NCBI GenBank assembly: GCA_039933635.1
Contig: JBDTNQ010000142.1
Location: 1 to 9,190, forward strand
DNA: 9,190 bases
Direction of reading: 5' to 3'
Source: JBDTNQ01 sp039933635
GTDB taxonomy: Bacteria; Acidobacteriota; Vicinamibacteria; Vicinamibacterales; SCN-69-37
Shown: positions 1-6,278 of the stretch, piece after piece
Layout: every line of letters begins with the position of its first letter
Numbering within the stretch: the stretch's first letter is position 1
The notes under the pieces: generated by a model
What the model was told of the DNA's origin: nothing
Seen by the model: the letters and a program-made list of their open reading frames with translations, nothing else
Databases searched by the model: none
Program-made: the position numbers and the translations under genes

Positions 1-932
1 CCGTCGTCGCTCCGCTCGAAGATCGACGTGAACCGCGCGTTCCAGACCATCTCGTCGGCGCGGTACGAGGAGCGGGCATGGACCGTTTGCGCGAATGTGT
101 CGTCCACGCCCATCAGCAAGACGAGGATTTCCAGTTCCGCCGTGTCGAGGTCTTCGGCTGTCCGGTTGCGAAGCGGACTCGCATCGTCGATGGGATGCAC
201 GATCGTCCAGGACAACGGGAAGAACGTGACCTTGTTGCGTTCGAGCGGCAGCGGATAGTAGCGGCGCACGCGTCCACCGCGATCGTCGCGCTCCATCACG
301 CTGAACAACACCTGGGCTTCGAGTTGGATGATCTGATTCTTGCGCCGGTTCGCGATGCGGAACTGCAAACTGAGGCCGCCGTTGTACGGGGCAATCAGCG
401 CGGCGCGGCTGAAGAGGATCGACGCCGTCGGCCGGGAGAAGCGGGCGAAGAGCAGCCCGGTGGCCAGGGCCTGGAACATCAACCCGAAGAGCGCTTCAAT
501 CGTCACGACCACATTGGGCCCGAATCCCTCCGGACCGATCTGCCCGTAGCCAATCGTGGCAAACGTCTGCACGCTGAAGAAGAACGCCCGGCTGAAGTGT
601 CCGCCGATCATCTCCGCGCCCGGCCCGAACAGTGCGTCGGGCCCGCACAGGAAGAACGCCGTGGCAAACAGAAGATTAAACGCGAGGTAGATGAGCGCGA
701 GCACGCCGAGGAATCCGGTCCACGGCATGGTGAGCAGTTGCTGGTACGGCGCAATCGATTCGAGCAGGCCGAGGCCGGATCGCGCGACGTTGAACGAACC
801 ATTGGCGTTGAGCAGGCGCTCGCGGCTCTCGCGGCCGACGACGGTGCCAAATCCGAGATCGCGATCGCGCTCGAGTTCGTCGCGGGCGTGGCGCGCCGCA
901 AGCGGACTGGCTTCGAACTCGACTTCGGCCAC
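1..932 (-). CDS. Inward rectifier (Kir-type) potassium channel, 3' end cut by the window edge
   Basis: A tetrameric inner-membrane K+ channel of the prokaryotic Kir (KirBac-like) family. The reading frame is open for 310 codons and continues past the left edge. In order it shows: a Kir-type N-terminal stretch RLLNANGSFNVAR, a first membrane helix at about residues 71-92, a pore helix, the selectivity filter TIGYG at residues 126-130, a second membrane helix at about 141-164, then the cytoplasmic beta-rich Kir domain. The Kir domain includes the recognisable segments YNGGLSLQFRIANRRKNQI and DEMVWNARF. The GTG at 932 is the first start after an in-frame TGA and has a G-rich SD-like GGGGG about 5-9 bases upstream. 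The gene lies 31 bases downstream of the DUF336 gene on the same strand, so co-transcription is possible. Family assignment is firm. Gating ligand and physiological role are unknown; membrane potential or K+ homeostasis is the family expectation. Confidence 0.93.
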   Translation of the reverse strand, partial: MAEVEFEASPLAARHARDELERDRDLGFGTVVGRESRERLLNANGSFNVARSGLGLLESIAPYQQLLTMPWTGFLGVLALIYLAFNLLFATAFFLCGPDALFGPGAEMIGGHFSRAFFFSVQTFATIGYGQIGPEGFGPNVVVTIEALFGLMFQALATGLLFARFSRPTASILFSRAALIAPYNGGLSLQFRIANRRKNQIIQLEAQVLFSVMERDDRGGRVRRYYPLPLERNKVTFFPLSWTIVHPIDDASPLRNRTAEDLDTAELEILVLLMGVDDTFAQTVHARSSYRADEMVWNARFTSIFERSDD

Positions 933-963
933 AGACTGACCCCCGCCCGGCGCGCCGGCTCTT

Positions 964-1479
964 CTACTTCAATCGATCCCGAATTTTGTCCAGGCCCGCC
1001 TTCGCGCACGTCTCGTCGGCGGCCGGCCCCGTCGGTCCCGACACGCTGAGGGCGGCGACGATGTCGTCGTTCACTTTGATCGGCAGCCCACCGCCGAAGG
1101 TGATCAGATTCGCGTCCCCGTTGATGGGCGGCCCTCCGCGCGGCTGGGGGCCCACGGACGTGCCGAACTCCGCCGAGCTCATGCCGGTCTTGATCACGGT
1201 GTAGGCCTTGCGGCGCGCGAACTCGACGAGGTTGGCGCGCGTGCCGTCGGCAGCGAGGATCACCTTCGGATTGAACGCCGTGTCCATGACCTCCACGACG
1301 GCGGCCACGCCGGAAGCCTGACAGGAACCCAGCGCCGCCTGGGCGGCTTCGAGCGCGAGACTCAACGCGAAAGGCTTGGCCGGGGCCACCTGCGTGGCGG
1401 CCGTTGGCGGCGTCTGCGCACGAGCCGCGATCGACGCGACGACGACGATCCCGGTGATGAGGAGACTGGAACGCGGCAT
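964..1479 (-). CDS. Secreted GlcG/HbpS (DUF336) family heme-binding-like protein
   Basis: A 171-residue exported protein of the GlcG/HbpS family. Some characterised members bind heme or other cofactors; others sit next to catabolic operons with unclear roles. Residues 1-22 form a signal peptide: MPRSS, then a hydrophobic core, ending ARA before Q. The mature part carries the family fold, including the typical C-terminal signature GGLPIKVNDDIVAALSVSG (about residues 129-148) followed by an acidic/Cys helix (DETCAKAGLDKI). Two Cys (53 and 158) remain in the mature protein and could form a disulfide. The start at 1479 is chosen because a near-perfect SD (GGAGG) lies just upstream and a signal peptide begins there. 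An in-frame extension to 1695 would overlap the divergent peroxiredoxin start and has no family-like sequence. Heme binding itself is not shown by the sequence. Confidence 0.88.
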   Translation of the reverse strand: MPRSSLLITGIVVVASIAARAQTPPTAATQVAPAKPFALSLALEAAQAALGSCQASGVAAVVEVMDTAFNPKVILAADGTRANLVEFARRKAYTVIKTGMSSAEFGTSVGPQPRGGPPINGDANLITFGGGLPIKVNDDIVAALSVSGPTGPAADETCAKAGLDKIRDRLK

Positions 1480-1649
1480 GGCACCTCCAGATGCGCGCGC
1501 CCATCGTGACACAGACGGCTCGGGTTTCGGCAGGGAGGCGTTGGCCAGCCGGATAAGATGGTCCCGGGCACTCTCGATCGGCGGCATCGCCGCGCTGGTG
1601 AGTGCCTCCCATACGCCGCAACAGGCCGCGGGCGTGTTAGTTTGGAGCC
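1480..1649. promoter_or_regulatory. Divergent intergenic region between the DUF336 and peroxiredoxin genes
   Basis: This 170-base gap must hold promoters for two divergent units. SD sequences are clear: GGAGG for the leftward gene (1484-1488 on the complement) and GGAG about 6 bases before the ATG at 1650. I see no convincing -35/-10 pair. A 7-base inverted repeat (GGGAGGC at 1533-1539, GCCTCCC at 1604-1610) and a small hairpin GCGGC-ATC-GCCGC (1581-1593) are present. Both are short enough to occur by chance at this GC content. Confidence 0.4.
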
Positions 1650-2138
1650 ATGGCCACTGCGCTTGCCGCCGGAACGCCGGCGCCGGACTTCTCACTGCAC
1701 AGCACCCCGGACCAGCTCGTCTCGCTCAGTGACTTCAAGGGGCGGCCGGTCATCCTCGCGTTCTATCCCGCCGACTGGAGCCCGGTCTGCGGCGATCAGA
1801 TGGCCCTCTACAACGAAATCCTGAGCGAGTTCCAGCGCTTCGATGCCGAACTGCTCGGCATCTCGGTCGACGGCTCCTGGTGCCATATCGCGTTCGCCCA
1901 CGACCGCAAACTCCGCTTCCCACTGCTGTCGGACTTCGAACCGAAAGGGAACGTCGCCCGCACCTATGGCGTCTACCGCGACCACGACGGCACGTCGGAA
2001 CGCGCGCTGTTCGTGATCGATGGGGACGGCATCATCCGCTGGTGCCACGTCTCGCCCGTCGGCGTCAATCCCGGCGCCGACGGCATCCTTCGCGCCCTCG
2101 AGGCGCTCGGACTGGAGAAGAACGATGGCGGCCGATGA
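1650..2138 (+). CDS. Peroxiredoxin, AhpC/TSA (thioredoxin-fold) family
   Basis: A 162-residue cytoplasmic peroxiredoxin that would reduce hydrogen peroxide or organic hydroperoxides through a peroxidatic cysteine. The thioredoxin-fold core begins GTPAPDFSL near residue 8. The active-site loop YPADWSPVCGDQ matches the family pattern PxxxT/SxxC, with Ser44 in the Thr position and peroxidatic Cys47. Arg118 in SERALFVID fits the conserved active-site Arg. Two further cysteines are candidate resolving residues: Cys78 in SVDGSWCHIAFA and Cys132 in IIRWCHVSP. Length is normal for the family. The ATG at 1650 follows GGAG at a 6-base spacing. The gene overlaps the next by 14 bases, which suggests translational coupling to a CPHC thioredoxin-like protein that could serve as its reductant (inference). 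The exact subclass (AhpE-, BCP- or AhpC-like) is not settled. Confidence 0.92.
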   Translation: MATALAAGTPAPDFSLHSTPDQLVSLSDFKGRPVILAFYPADWSPVCGDQMALYNEILSEFQRFDAELLGISVDGSWCHIAFAHDRKLRFPLLSDFEPKGNVARTYGVYRDHDGTSERALFVIDGDGIIRWCHVSPVGVNPGADGILRALEALGLEKNDGGR

Positions 2139-2668
2139 CCGCGCACGACTGTCGACAAAAGTTTCCGAACGCGACCACGCGGAGGGGCCGGCCGACGCGC
2201 CCGTGACGCTCGTGGAGTACGGCGACTACGAATGCCCCCACTGCGGACGCGCCTATCCCCTCGTCAAGCATCCAGCAACTGATGGGCGATCGATTGCGCT
2301 TCGTGTTTCGCAACTTCCCGCTGGCCGAGGCACACCCGCACGCGCAGCACGCCGCCGAAGCCGCGGAGGCCGCCGGGGCACAGGGCACGTTCTGGGAGAT
2401 GCACGACACGCTCTTCGAACATCAGCGTGCGCTCGATGACGCGCACCTGGCCTCGTACGCGCGGAATCTGGGCCTTGATGAGGCACGGTTTGTGAAAGAG
2501 CTCGAGTCACACGCGCACCAGCATCGCGTGCGCGAGGACTTCATGAGCGGCGTCCGAGGCGGCGTGAACGGCACGCCGACGTTCTTCATCAACGGCGTCC
2601 GGCATGATGACTCGTGGGACATCGACACGCTGATGGACGCGCTGCAGGCCGCCATCGATGCGGCATGA
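2125..2668 (+). pseudogene. DsbA/thioredoxin-like (Thioredoxin_4) oxidoreductase, one frameshift near 2269
   Basis: A DsbA-like thiol-disulfide oxidoreductase read in two frames. The first part (from the ATG at 2125, SD GGAG 8 bases upstream) contains the typical opening ERDHAEGPADAPVTLVEYGD and the redox motif CPHC (Cys37, Cys40), and reads in frame up to AYPLVK. From about 2270 the family sequence continues in the +1 frame: IQQLMGDRLRFVFRNFPL, the helical insert, then GVNGTPTFFING with the cis-Pro codon at 2576-2578, ending at the TGA at 2666-2668. The join fits one extra base or two missing bases at about 2269; there is no homopolymer or clear slippery heptamer there. No signal peptide, so it is probably cytoplasmic. 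The 14-base overlap with the peroxiredoxin suggests a redox pair. If the frameshift is a sequence error, the protein is a full-length enzyme of about 180 residues. If real, it is inactive, since the motif-bearing and cis-Pro parts are split. Confidence 0.85.
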
Positions 2669-2699
2669 ACCGTGTGCGTCTGCTTTCGATGAGGGTGAC

Positions 2700-2945
2700 A
2701 TGACACACAAGACGACGGACGAGACGATCCTGAAGGACATCACGGCGCTGGTGAAGGAAGAAGAGGCGCTGTTCGCAAAGCAGCCGATGGACGACCGGGC
2801 CATCGCGCGCGTCGAGGTGATCAAGGTCGAGCTGGATCAGGCCTGGGATCTGCTGCGCCAGCGGCGGGCCCTTCGCGAGTTCGGCAAGGATCCCGATCAA
2901 GCCAAGGTGCGGTCGGCAAACATCGTCGAGAAGTACGAACAATAA
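2700..2945 (+). CDS. DUF2630 family small protein
   Basis: An 81-residue soluble protein of unknown function that matches the DUF2630 family over its whole length. It is nearly all helical and charged, with the family's central LDQAWDLLRQRRALREFG stretch (about residues 45-62) followed by DPDQAKVR and a C-terminal IVEKYEQ. No Cys, signal peptide or membrane segment is visible. The ATG at 2700 is preferred over an in-frame start at 2658 because GAGGG sits just upstream and the family starts near here; the longer version would overlap the preceding gene. It lies 31 bases after the DsbA-like gene on the same strand, so it is probably the last gene of the peroxiredoxin unit. No biochemical role is known to me. 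Confidence 0.88.
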   Translation: MTHKTTDETILKDITALVKEEEALFAKQPMDDRAIARVEVIKVELDQAWDLLRQRRALREFGKDPDQAKVRSANIVEKYEQ

Positions 2946-2982
2946 AAGACGAAGGGACCGCGGGACGAAGGGGCCCTGGGGC
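2946..2982. repeat. Short convergent spacer with direct repeat GACGAAGGG
   Basis: A 37-base spacer between the DUF2630 stop and the leftward permease remnant. It contains GACGAAGGG twice (2948-2956 and 2964-2972) in a purine-rich run. There is no strong stem with a T-tract, so no terminator is called. Confidence 0.4.
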
Positions 2983-3398
2983 TCAGCCCTCCCTGAGTAC
3001 CTTCGCGGGATCGACGCGCGCTGCGCGGCGGGCTGGCAGCCACGCGGCAAGCACCGCAGCGGCGGCGAGCACGGCTGCTGCGCCTGCAAACGTGGCAGGA
3101 TCGCGTGCATCGAGCTGGAAGAGCAGCGTCCGCACGTAGCGCGACATCCACAGGCTGAGCGCGCCACCCGCCAGCGCGCCGACGGCATCAGCACGCTTAC
3201 GCGTCTCACGACGAGCGCGACGATGCCGGCCGCGCTTGCGCCGAGGGCCATGCGCAACCCGATTTCCGTGCGACGGCTATTGACCGCGTGCGACACCACG
3301 CCATAGAGGCCGACGGCCGCCAGCAGCAGGCCGAGGCCCCCAACGAACGCGGACAACAGCGCCACCAGCCGTTCCTGCACGACCAGCGAATGTGAGAC
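2983..3398 (-). pseudogene. Remnant of an ADOP/MacB-type ABC transporter permease (C-terminal FtsX part), with a frameshift
   Basis: Only about the last 140 residues of a permease family normally near 800 residues. The 5' piece reads VVQERLVALLSAFVGGLGLL then VGLYGVVSHAVNSRRTEIGL and RMALGASAAGIV, which is the hallmark of the last FtsX-like domain of ADOP (acidobacterial duplicated permease) proteins. Near 3186 a single base appears to be missing. In the next frame the expected ending follows: VGALAGGALSLWMSRYVRTL, LLFQLDARDP, the last membrane helix, WLPARRAARVDPAKVLREG and a TGA at 2983-2985. No start codon with an SD and no upstream permease sequence is present; homology stops about 20 bases after the stop of the preceding gene. 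I read this as a dead tail left by an old deletion that joined it to the GTPase cluster. Confidence 0.85.
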
Positions 3399-3413
3399 GG
3401 CCCGACGGGGCCG
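3398..3413 (-). terminator. GC-rich hairpin just after the sensor-like gene
   Basis: A perfect 6-base stem, CGGCCC/GGGCCG, with a 4-base loop, begins 4 bases after the TAA of the sensor-like gene. It is followed by TCTCACATTC rather than a T-tract, so it is at best a weak intrinsic terminator or an mRNA 3'-end stabiliser. It also lies at the junction with the permease remnant. Confidence 0.35.
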
Positions 3414-3417
3414 GTGG

Positions 3418-3993
3418 TTAGCGGGTCTTGCGGCCGGGCAGGCCGGCCGCGATGTGCGTCAGCGCGGCGATCGCGTCGGCGAGGCGGGTGATCGCCGGTT
3501 GCTGGTCCTCTGCGATCGAGCTGGATTGCAGCTGTTTGACCGCCTCGGAGATCGCCTCGGCCGGCGCGTGGATCTTCGACGCCTCGCGCGCGAGCAGCTC
3601 GCTCTCGAGCATGTGCTGCCGCGCCTTCCGAAGCACCGGACCCGTGTCGGCGGCGCCCACCAGTCGCTCCAGGACCAGAATCGCGCGGCCGTTCACGGTC
3701 AGCGCGCTTGCGCGGATCAGCAGGTCGTCCTCGTCGACCGTGGCGGCGAACGGTCCCGACACGAGCGAGGCGTGCGGACCGGCCTGCCAGGCGCCGCTGG
3801 CCTGCCGGAGGAAGTCGTCGAGGAACGGAAACGCACCGGCGAGCATGTTGCGCTCGCCGGCCGGTGCGGCCTCGAACGCACCAGACAGCCAGCGCGGCTC
3901 CGGCGTCAGCAAGTGAAACATGTGGTTGGGTAGTCGCTCGAGCGCGACGAGGTTGAGGGCGTGAAACAACTCGGCCAGCAGGGCGTCCGTCAT
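3418..3993 (-). CDS. Small PAS-like/sensor-domain protein of the GTPase cluster (hypothetical)
   Basis: A 191-residue cytoplasmic protein with no signal peptide, membrane helix or Cys-rich motif. The N-terminal 125 residues have the look of a PAS/heme-free sensor fold: LERLPNHMFHLL, PRWL, FPFLDDFLRQASGAW, then strand-like repeats SLVSGPFAATVDEDDLLIRA and ALTVNGRAILVLERL. I recall a similar FPFLxxFLxxAxxxW...LxASAxxxxGxxxLLLE pattern in N-terminal sensor regions of some bacterial histidine kinases and cyclases, but here no kinase or cyclase domain follows. The C-terminal part (about 126-191) is helical and may form a coiled coil. The ATG at 3993 follows a GAGGA-type SD and lies 11 bases after the GTPase stop, so the two are almost surely co-translated. 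Function is unknown. A regulator or effector of the neighbouring GTPase is the natural inference. Confidence 0.7.
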   Translation of the reverse strand: MTDALLAELFHALNLVALERLPNHMFHLLTPEPRWLSGAFEAAPAGERNMLAGAFPFLDDFLRQASGAWQAGPHASLVSGPFAATVDEDDLLIRASALTVNGRAILVLERLVGAADTGPVLRKARQHMLESELLAREASKIHAPAEAISEAVKQLQSSSIAEDQQPAITRLADAIAALTHIAAGLPGRKTR

Positions 3994-4004
3994 GATGCCT
4001 GTCC

Positions 4005-4513
4005 TCAGGAGCGCGGAGTCGCGTCGAGCATGGCACGCGTGAGCTGCGCGAATGCGTCCTCGACACCCTCGCCTGTCTTCGCGCTCGTGCGCAGCACACG
4101 CCACTCGCGCTCGACCATCTGCAACACCTCGGCATCGTCGAGATCCCACGTCGATGCGAGGTCGGATTTGTTGAGCAGGACGACGAAGGGGACCGGACCG
4201 GCGACTTCCGCGGCGAGCTTCTGCAGCGCCTGCGCCGTGTCGAGCGTGGCCGCCGCGTGCCGTCAATGACGAGCAGGTACCCGGCCATGCCGCGCAGCTG
4301 CGAGTGCTGCACCGTTTGAAAATCGTCCTGCCCGTAGATGTCCCAAATCATGAGCGTGACGTCGCGCCCGTCGGCCGAGACGATCTTCTTGTCGACCTTT
4401 ACGCCCACCGTCGACAAATACTTGTCCGAGAACAGACTGCTCACGAATCGCGAGACCAGGCTCGTCTTGCCGACAGCGAAGCCGCCGAGCATGCAGACCT
4501 TCTTCTGAATCAT
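4005..4513 (-). pseudogene. Ras-like small GTPase (Rab/COG1100 type), one frameshift near 4254
   Basis: A bacterial Ras-superfamily small GTPase, about 169 residues if the frame is repaired. Motifs in order: G1 P-loop GGFAVGKTS (residues 10-18), switch I Thr35 in YLSTVGV, G3 as WDIYGQDDF (Asp58, Gly61, Gln62), and, after the frameshift, G4 NKSD and G5 TSAKTGEGV. The first frame runs through LLVIDGTR. One base is then missing at about 4254, and the family sequence resumes AATLDTAQALQKLAAEVAGP in the next frame, ending TPRS and TGA at 4005-4007. G3 has Ile-Tyr where classical Ras has Thr-Ala, but keeps the Gln next to Gly. The ATG at 4513 has a GAGGA SD and is 10 bases after the OmpA-like gene. 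There is no C-terminal lipidation motif, so membrane contact would need a partner. As sequenced the protein would lose G4 and G5 and so guanine specificity; a sequence error is a serious alternative. Confidence 0.88.
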
Positions 4514-4523
4514 CGATCCATCC

Positions 4524-5123
4524 TCACCGAGCGCTGGCCGCACGCGCGACGCTCAGGCTGACGCGGCGGTTGACACGATTGCTCAACTCGGTTTGCGCGG
4601 TGTCGATGGGATCCGCGCTGCCCACACCGCGTGTGACCACCCTCACCTGCCGCAGCGTGTCCGCCCGCAATGCCTCAGCCACAAGCTCCGCACGCGCGAT
4701 GCTCAGGGGCACGTTGGTCGCATCCGCGCCCTCCGCATCTGTGTGGCCGACAATCGTCAGGTCGAATGACAGGCCAGCCAGCGCGCCGAGCGCGTCCAAC
4801 TGTTGCACGTCGGCGGCCAGCATGGCGAGCGGCTCTCCCGCGTCCGCCAGTTGCACGCTTCCAAGCACGAACCGCAACGAGCGGCCCTCGATGGCCGCGA
4901 TGGCGTTGCGGATGGTGGGCTCCAGCGTGGTCGTTGCGTCGAAATGTGTGATGCCCGGCACGAGTGGCGCCAGTCTCACGGCATCGCCGACCCACGAGAG
5001 CGGCGGGGCACCCGTGGCCGCCAGCGTCCCGTCCTGCAGGGTCAGCGTGCTTCCCGCCGGCGGGCGCAGCGCGGCCGTAGCGCGATTGAGCACCAGCGGC
5101 GCGTCCAGCGCCTGATACGGCGC
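4524..5123 (-). pseudogene. BON/OmpA-like protein, C-terminal periplasmic part (separated by an in-frame TAG)
   Basis: The second part of the OmpA-like protein, in the same frame as the first and directly after TAG at 5124-5126. It begins APYQALDAPLVLNRA. A BON-like segment follows (VLNRATAALRPPAGSTLTLQ, DGTLAATGAPPLSWVGDA, VPGITHFD). Then comes an OmpA C-terminal domain with VGHTDAEGADATNVPLSIARAELV and the closing NRVNRRVSLSV; such domains usually bind peptidoglycan non-covalently. This fragment has no signal peptide or membrane helix of its own, so it reaches the periplasm only if joined to the upstream part. A GTG at 5093 could allow re-initiation, but that product would stay in the cytoplasm. 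This argues that the intact gene is one reading frame of 4524-6278 (585 codons). Confidence 0.8.
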
Positions 5124-6278
5124 CTAATGCCCGACGACATCCGATGCGGCAAGGCCGGTGCCGGTGAGCAAACTCTGCGGATCGCGCGCGAGCGGATCAC
5201 GTAAGCCCGACACCACATGCCTGCCGGACTCATGGCTTGTCGATACGACCACGATGCCGGGCTCCGCGCGGATCAGATCGAGGTAGTGCGCCCATCGGCG
5301 CTGGTCGCGGTAGGCGAATCCGGCCCACACGCCAAGAGCGATCGCGACAGCGCCGAACAGGAGTGACGCACCGTACCTGCGCCGGCGTCGCTCCTCCGAG
5401 CGGAATTGCGTTTCAAGGCAGGCCTCGAGCGTCGCGCGCGCGTCGCCGAATGCACTGGTGTCGCCATCGAAAGTCTCGAGGGCTTCGCCGAACTGCAGGT
5501 GCAGCGTCTCGACCGCGTCCTGCAGGGTGCGCCGGAACTCCCGGGGCGCGCTGCCGCGGATCACCGCGGCGACGACGGCGAAGGGCCCGGGCTCGATCCA
5601 CACGGAAAGATCCCCGACCTTCAGCGCTTCAAGACCGTCGCCGTCCTTGATCCGAAACGAGTCCTGCACGAAGTCGCGGATCGCCGTGAGCATGCCGGAC
5701 ACCATGTCGGCGTCCTGCACCTCCACGGCCGGGGCGCTGACGTGCTGCAGCAGCAGTCCGGAACGGCGGTCGATCAGGAAGACCTGCTCGACGCGGAAGA
5801 CGAGCGTCTCCAGCAGCACGATTTCCGCGAAGGATCTGCCCGTCCGCCAGCCCTCGAGCCGCCACTGCACCGATCGCCACGACAGGCTGTGTTCCAGCGT
5901 GCGGTTGAGTGACTCGACCATGCCGGCCAGACTCGCCGCCACGGCCTTGCGGATGGCCGGACCCATCACAGGGAACAGCGCGTCCGCGAGCGGTTTTGGA
6001 TTGCGCTGGACCGAGGCCGTGATGGCCTTTTCGATCGGCGGCGTCAGGGCTCGAGTGAAATGCGGATCCTGTGCGTGCTGCAGGAGCACCTGCGGCAGGA
6101 CCTCTCCGAGATCCTCGGCGCGCGCCCTGGCATCGTCGAGGCGCGTCTGAAGCGCGGCGAGATGACGCTGTTCCGGACCGACGAGCAGCGTCCGCAGCGA
6201 CGCCAGTTCGGCGGCGTCGTCGTCTTCGCCGCCCCGGTACGCTCCCTCGTCCCCCCGCAGGACGGAGGGATCACCCAT
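5124..6278 (-). CDS. BON/OmpA-like protein, N-terminal cytoplasmic part with membrane anchor
   Basis: A 384-residue reading frame ending at a TAG that interrupts a longer protein. Residues 1-300 are hydrophilic and cytoplasmic: a charged, helical start (LASLRTLLVGPEQRHLAALQ and the following helix), then TPPIEKAITASVQRNPKPLA, and a compact domain with RVEQVFLIDRRSGLLLQHV and GDLSVWIEPGPFAVVAAVI that resembles a sensory or GTPase-partner fold. A single membrane helix follows at about 303-322 (LLFGAVAIALGVWAGFAY), then periplasmic sequence RAEPGIVVVSTSHESGRHVV. The next part (4524-5123) continues the family pattern in frame. There is no N-terminal signal peptide, so this is an N-in/C-out inner-membrane protein, unlike outer-membrane OmpA. 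The ATG overlaps the coiled-coil gene by 8 bases and has a GAAGGA-type SD inside that gene. Likely role: transmitting state between the cell wall and the cytoplasmic GTPase (inference). Confidence 0.82.
   Translation of the reverse strand: MGDPSVLRGDEGAYRGGEDDDAAELASLRTLLVGPEQRHLAALQTRLDDARARAEDLGEVLPQVLLQHAQDPHFTRALTPPIEKAITASVQRNPKPLADALFPVMGPAIRKAVAASLAGMVESLNRTLEHSLSWRSVQWRLEGWRTGRSFAEIVLLETLVFRVEQVFLIDRRSGLLLQHVSAPAVEVQDADMVSGMLTAIRDFVQDSFRIKDGDGLEALKVGDLSVWIEPGPFAVVAAVIRGSAPREFRRTLQDAVETLHLQFGEALETFDGDTSAFGDARATLEACLETQFRSEERRRRRYGASLLFGAVAIALGVWAGFAYRDQRRWAHYLDLIRAEPGIVVVSTSHESGRHVVSGLRDPLARDPQSLLTGTGLAASDVVGH

Noticed and set aside
78..1049. Long plus-strand open frame of 323 codons
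   Set aside because: It is antisense to the Kir channel and the end of the DUF336 gene, is charged low-complexity sequence with no family pattern, and is a usual product of high GC content.
1480..1695. N-terminal extension of the DUF336 gene
   Set aside because: It precedes a good SD, start and signal peptide at 1479, has no family-like sequence, and would overlap the divergent peroxiredoxin start.
2976..2992. Possible terminator around GGGGCTCAGCCC
   Set aside because: The palindrome leaves too small a loop, and no T-tract follows on either strand.
3206..4254. Continuation of the GTPase first frame after the frameshift (Arg/Ser-rich)
   Set aside because: The sequence is Arg-rich with no motif, while the next frame contains NKSD and SAK motifs and the sensor-like gene occupies the region after it.
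5406..6150. Plus-strand open frames opposite the OmpA-like gene
   Set aside because: Antisense shadows; the minus strand has a membrane helix and family-like domains.
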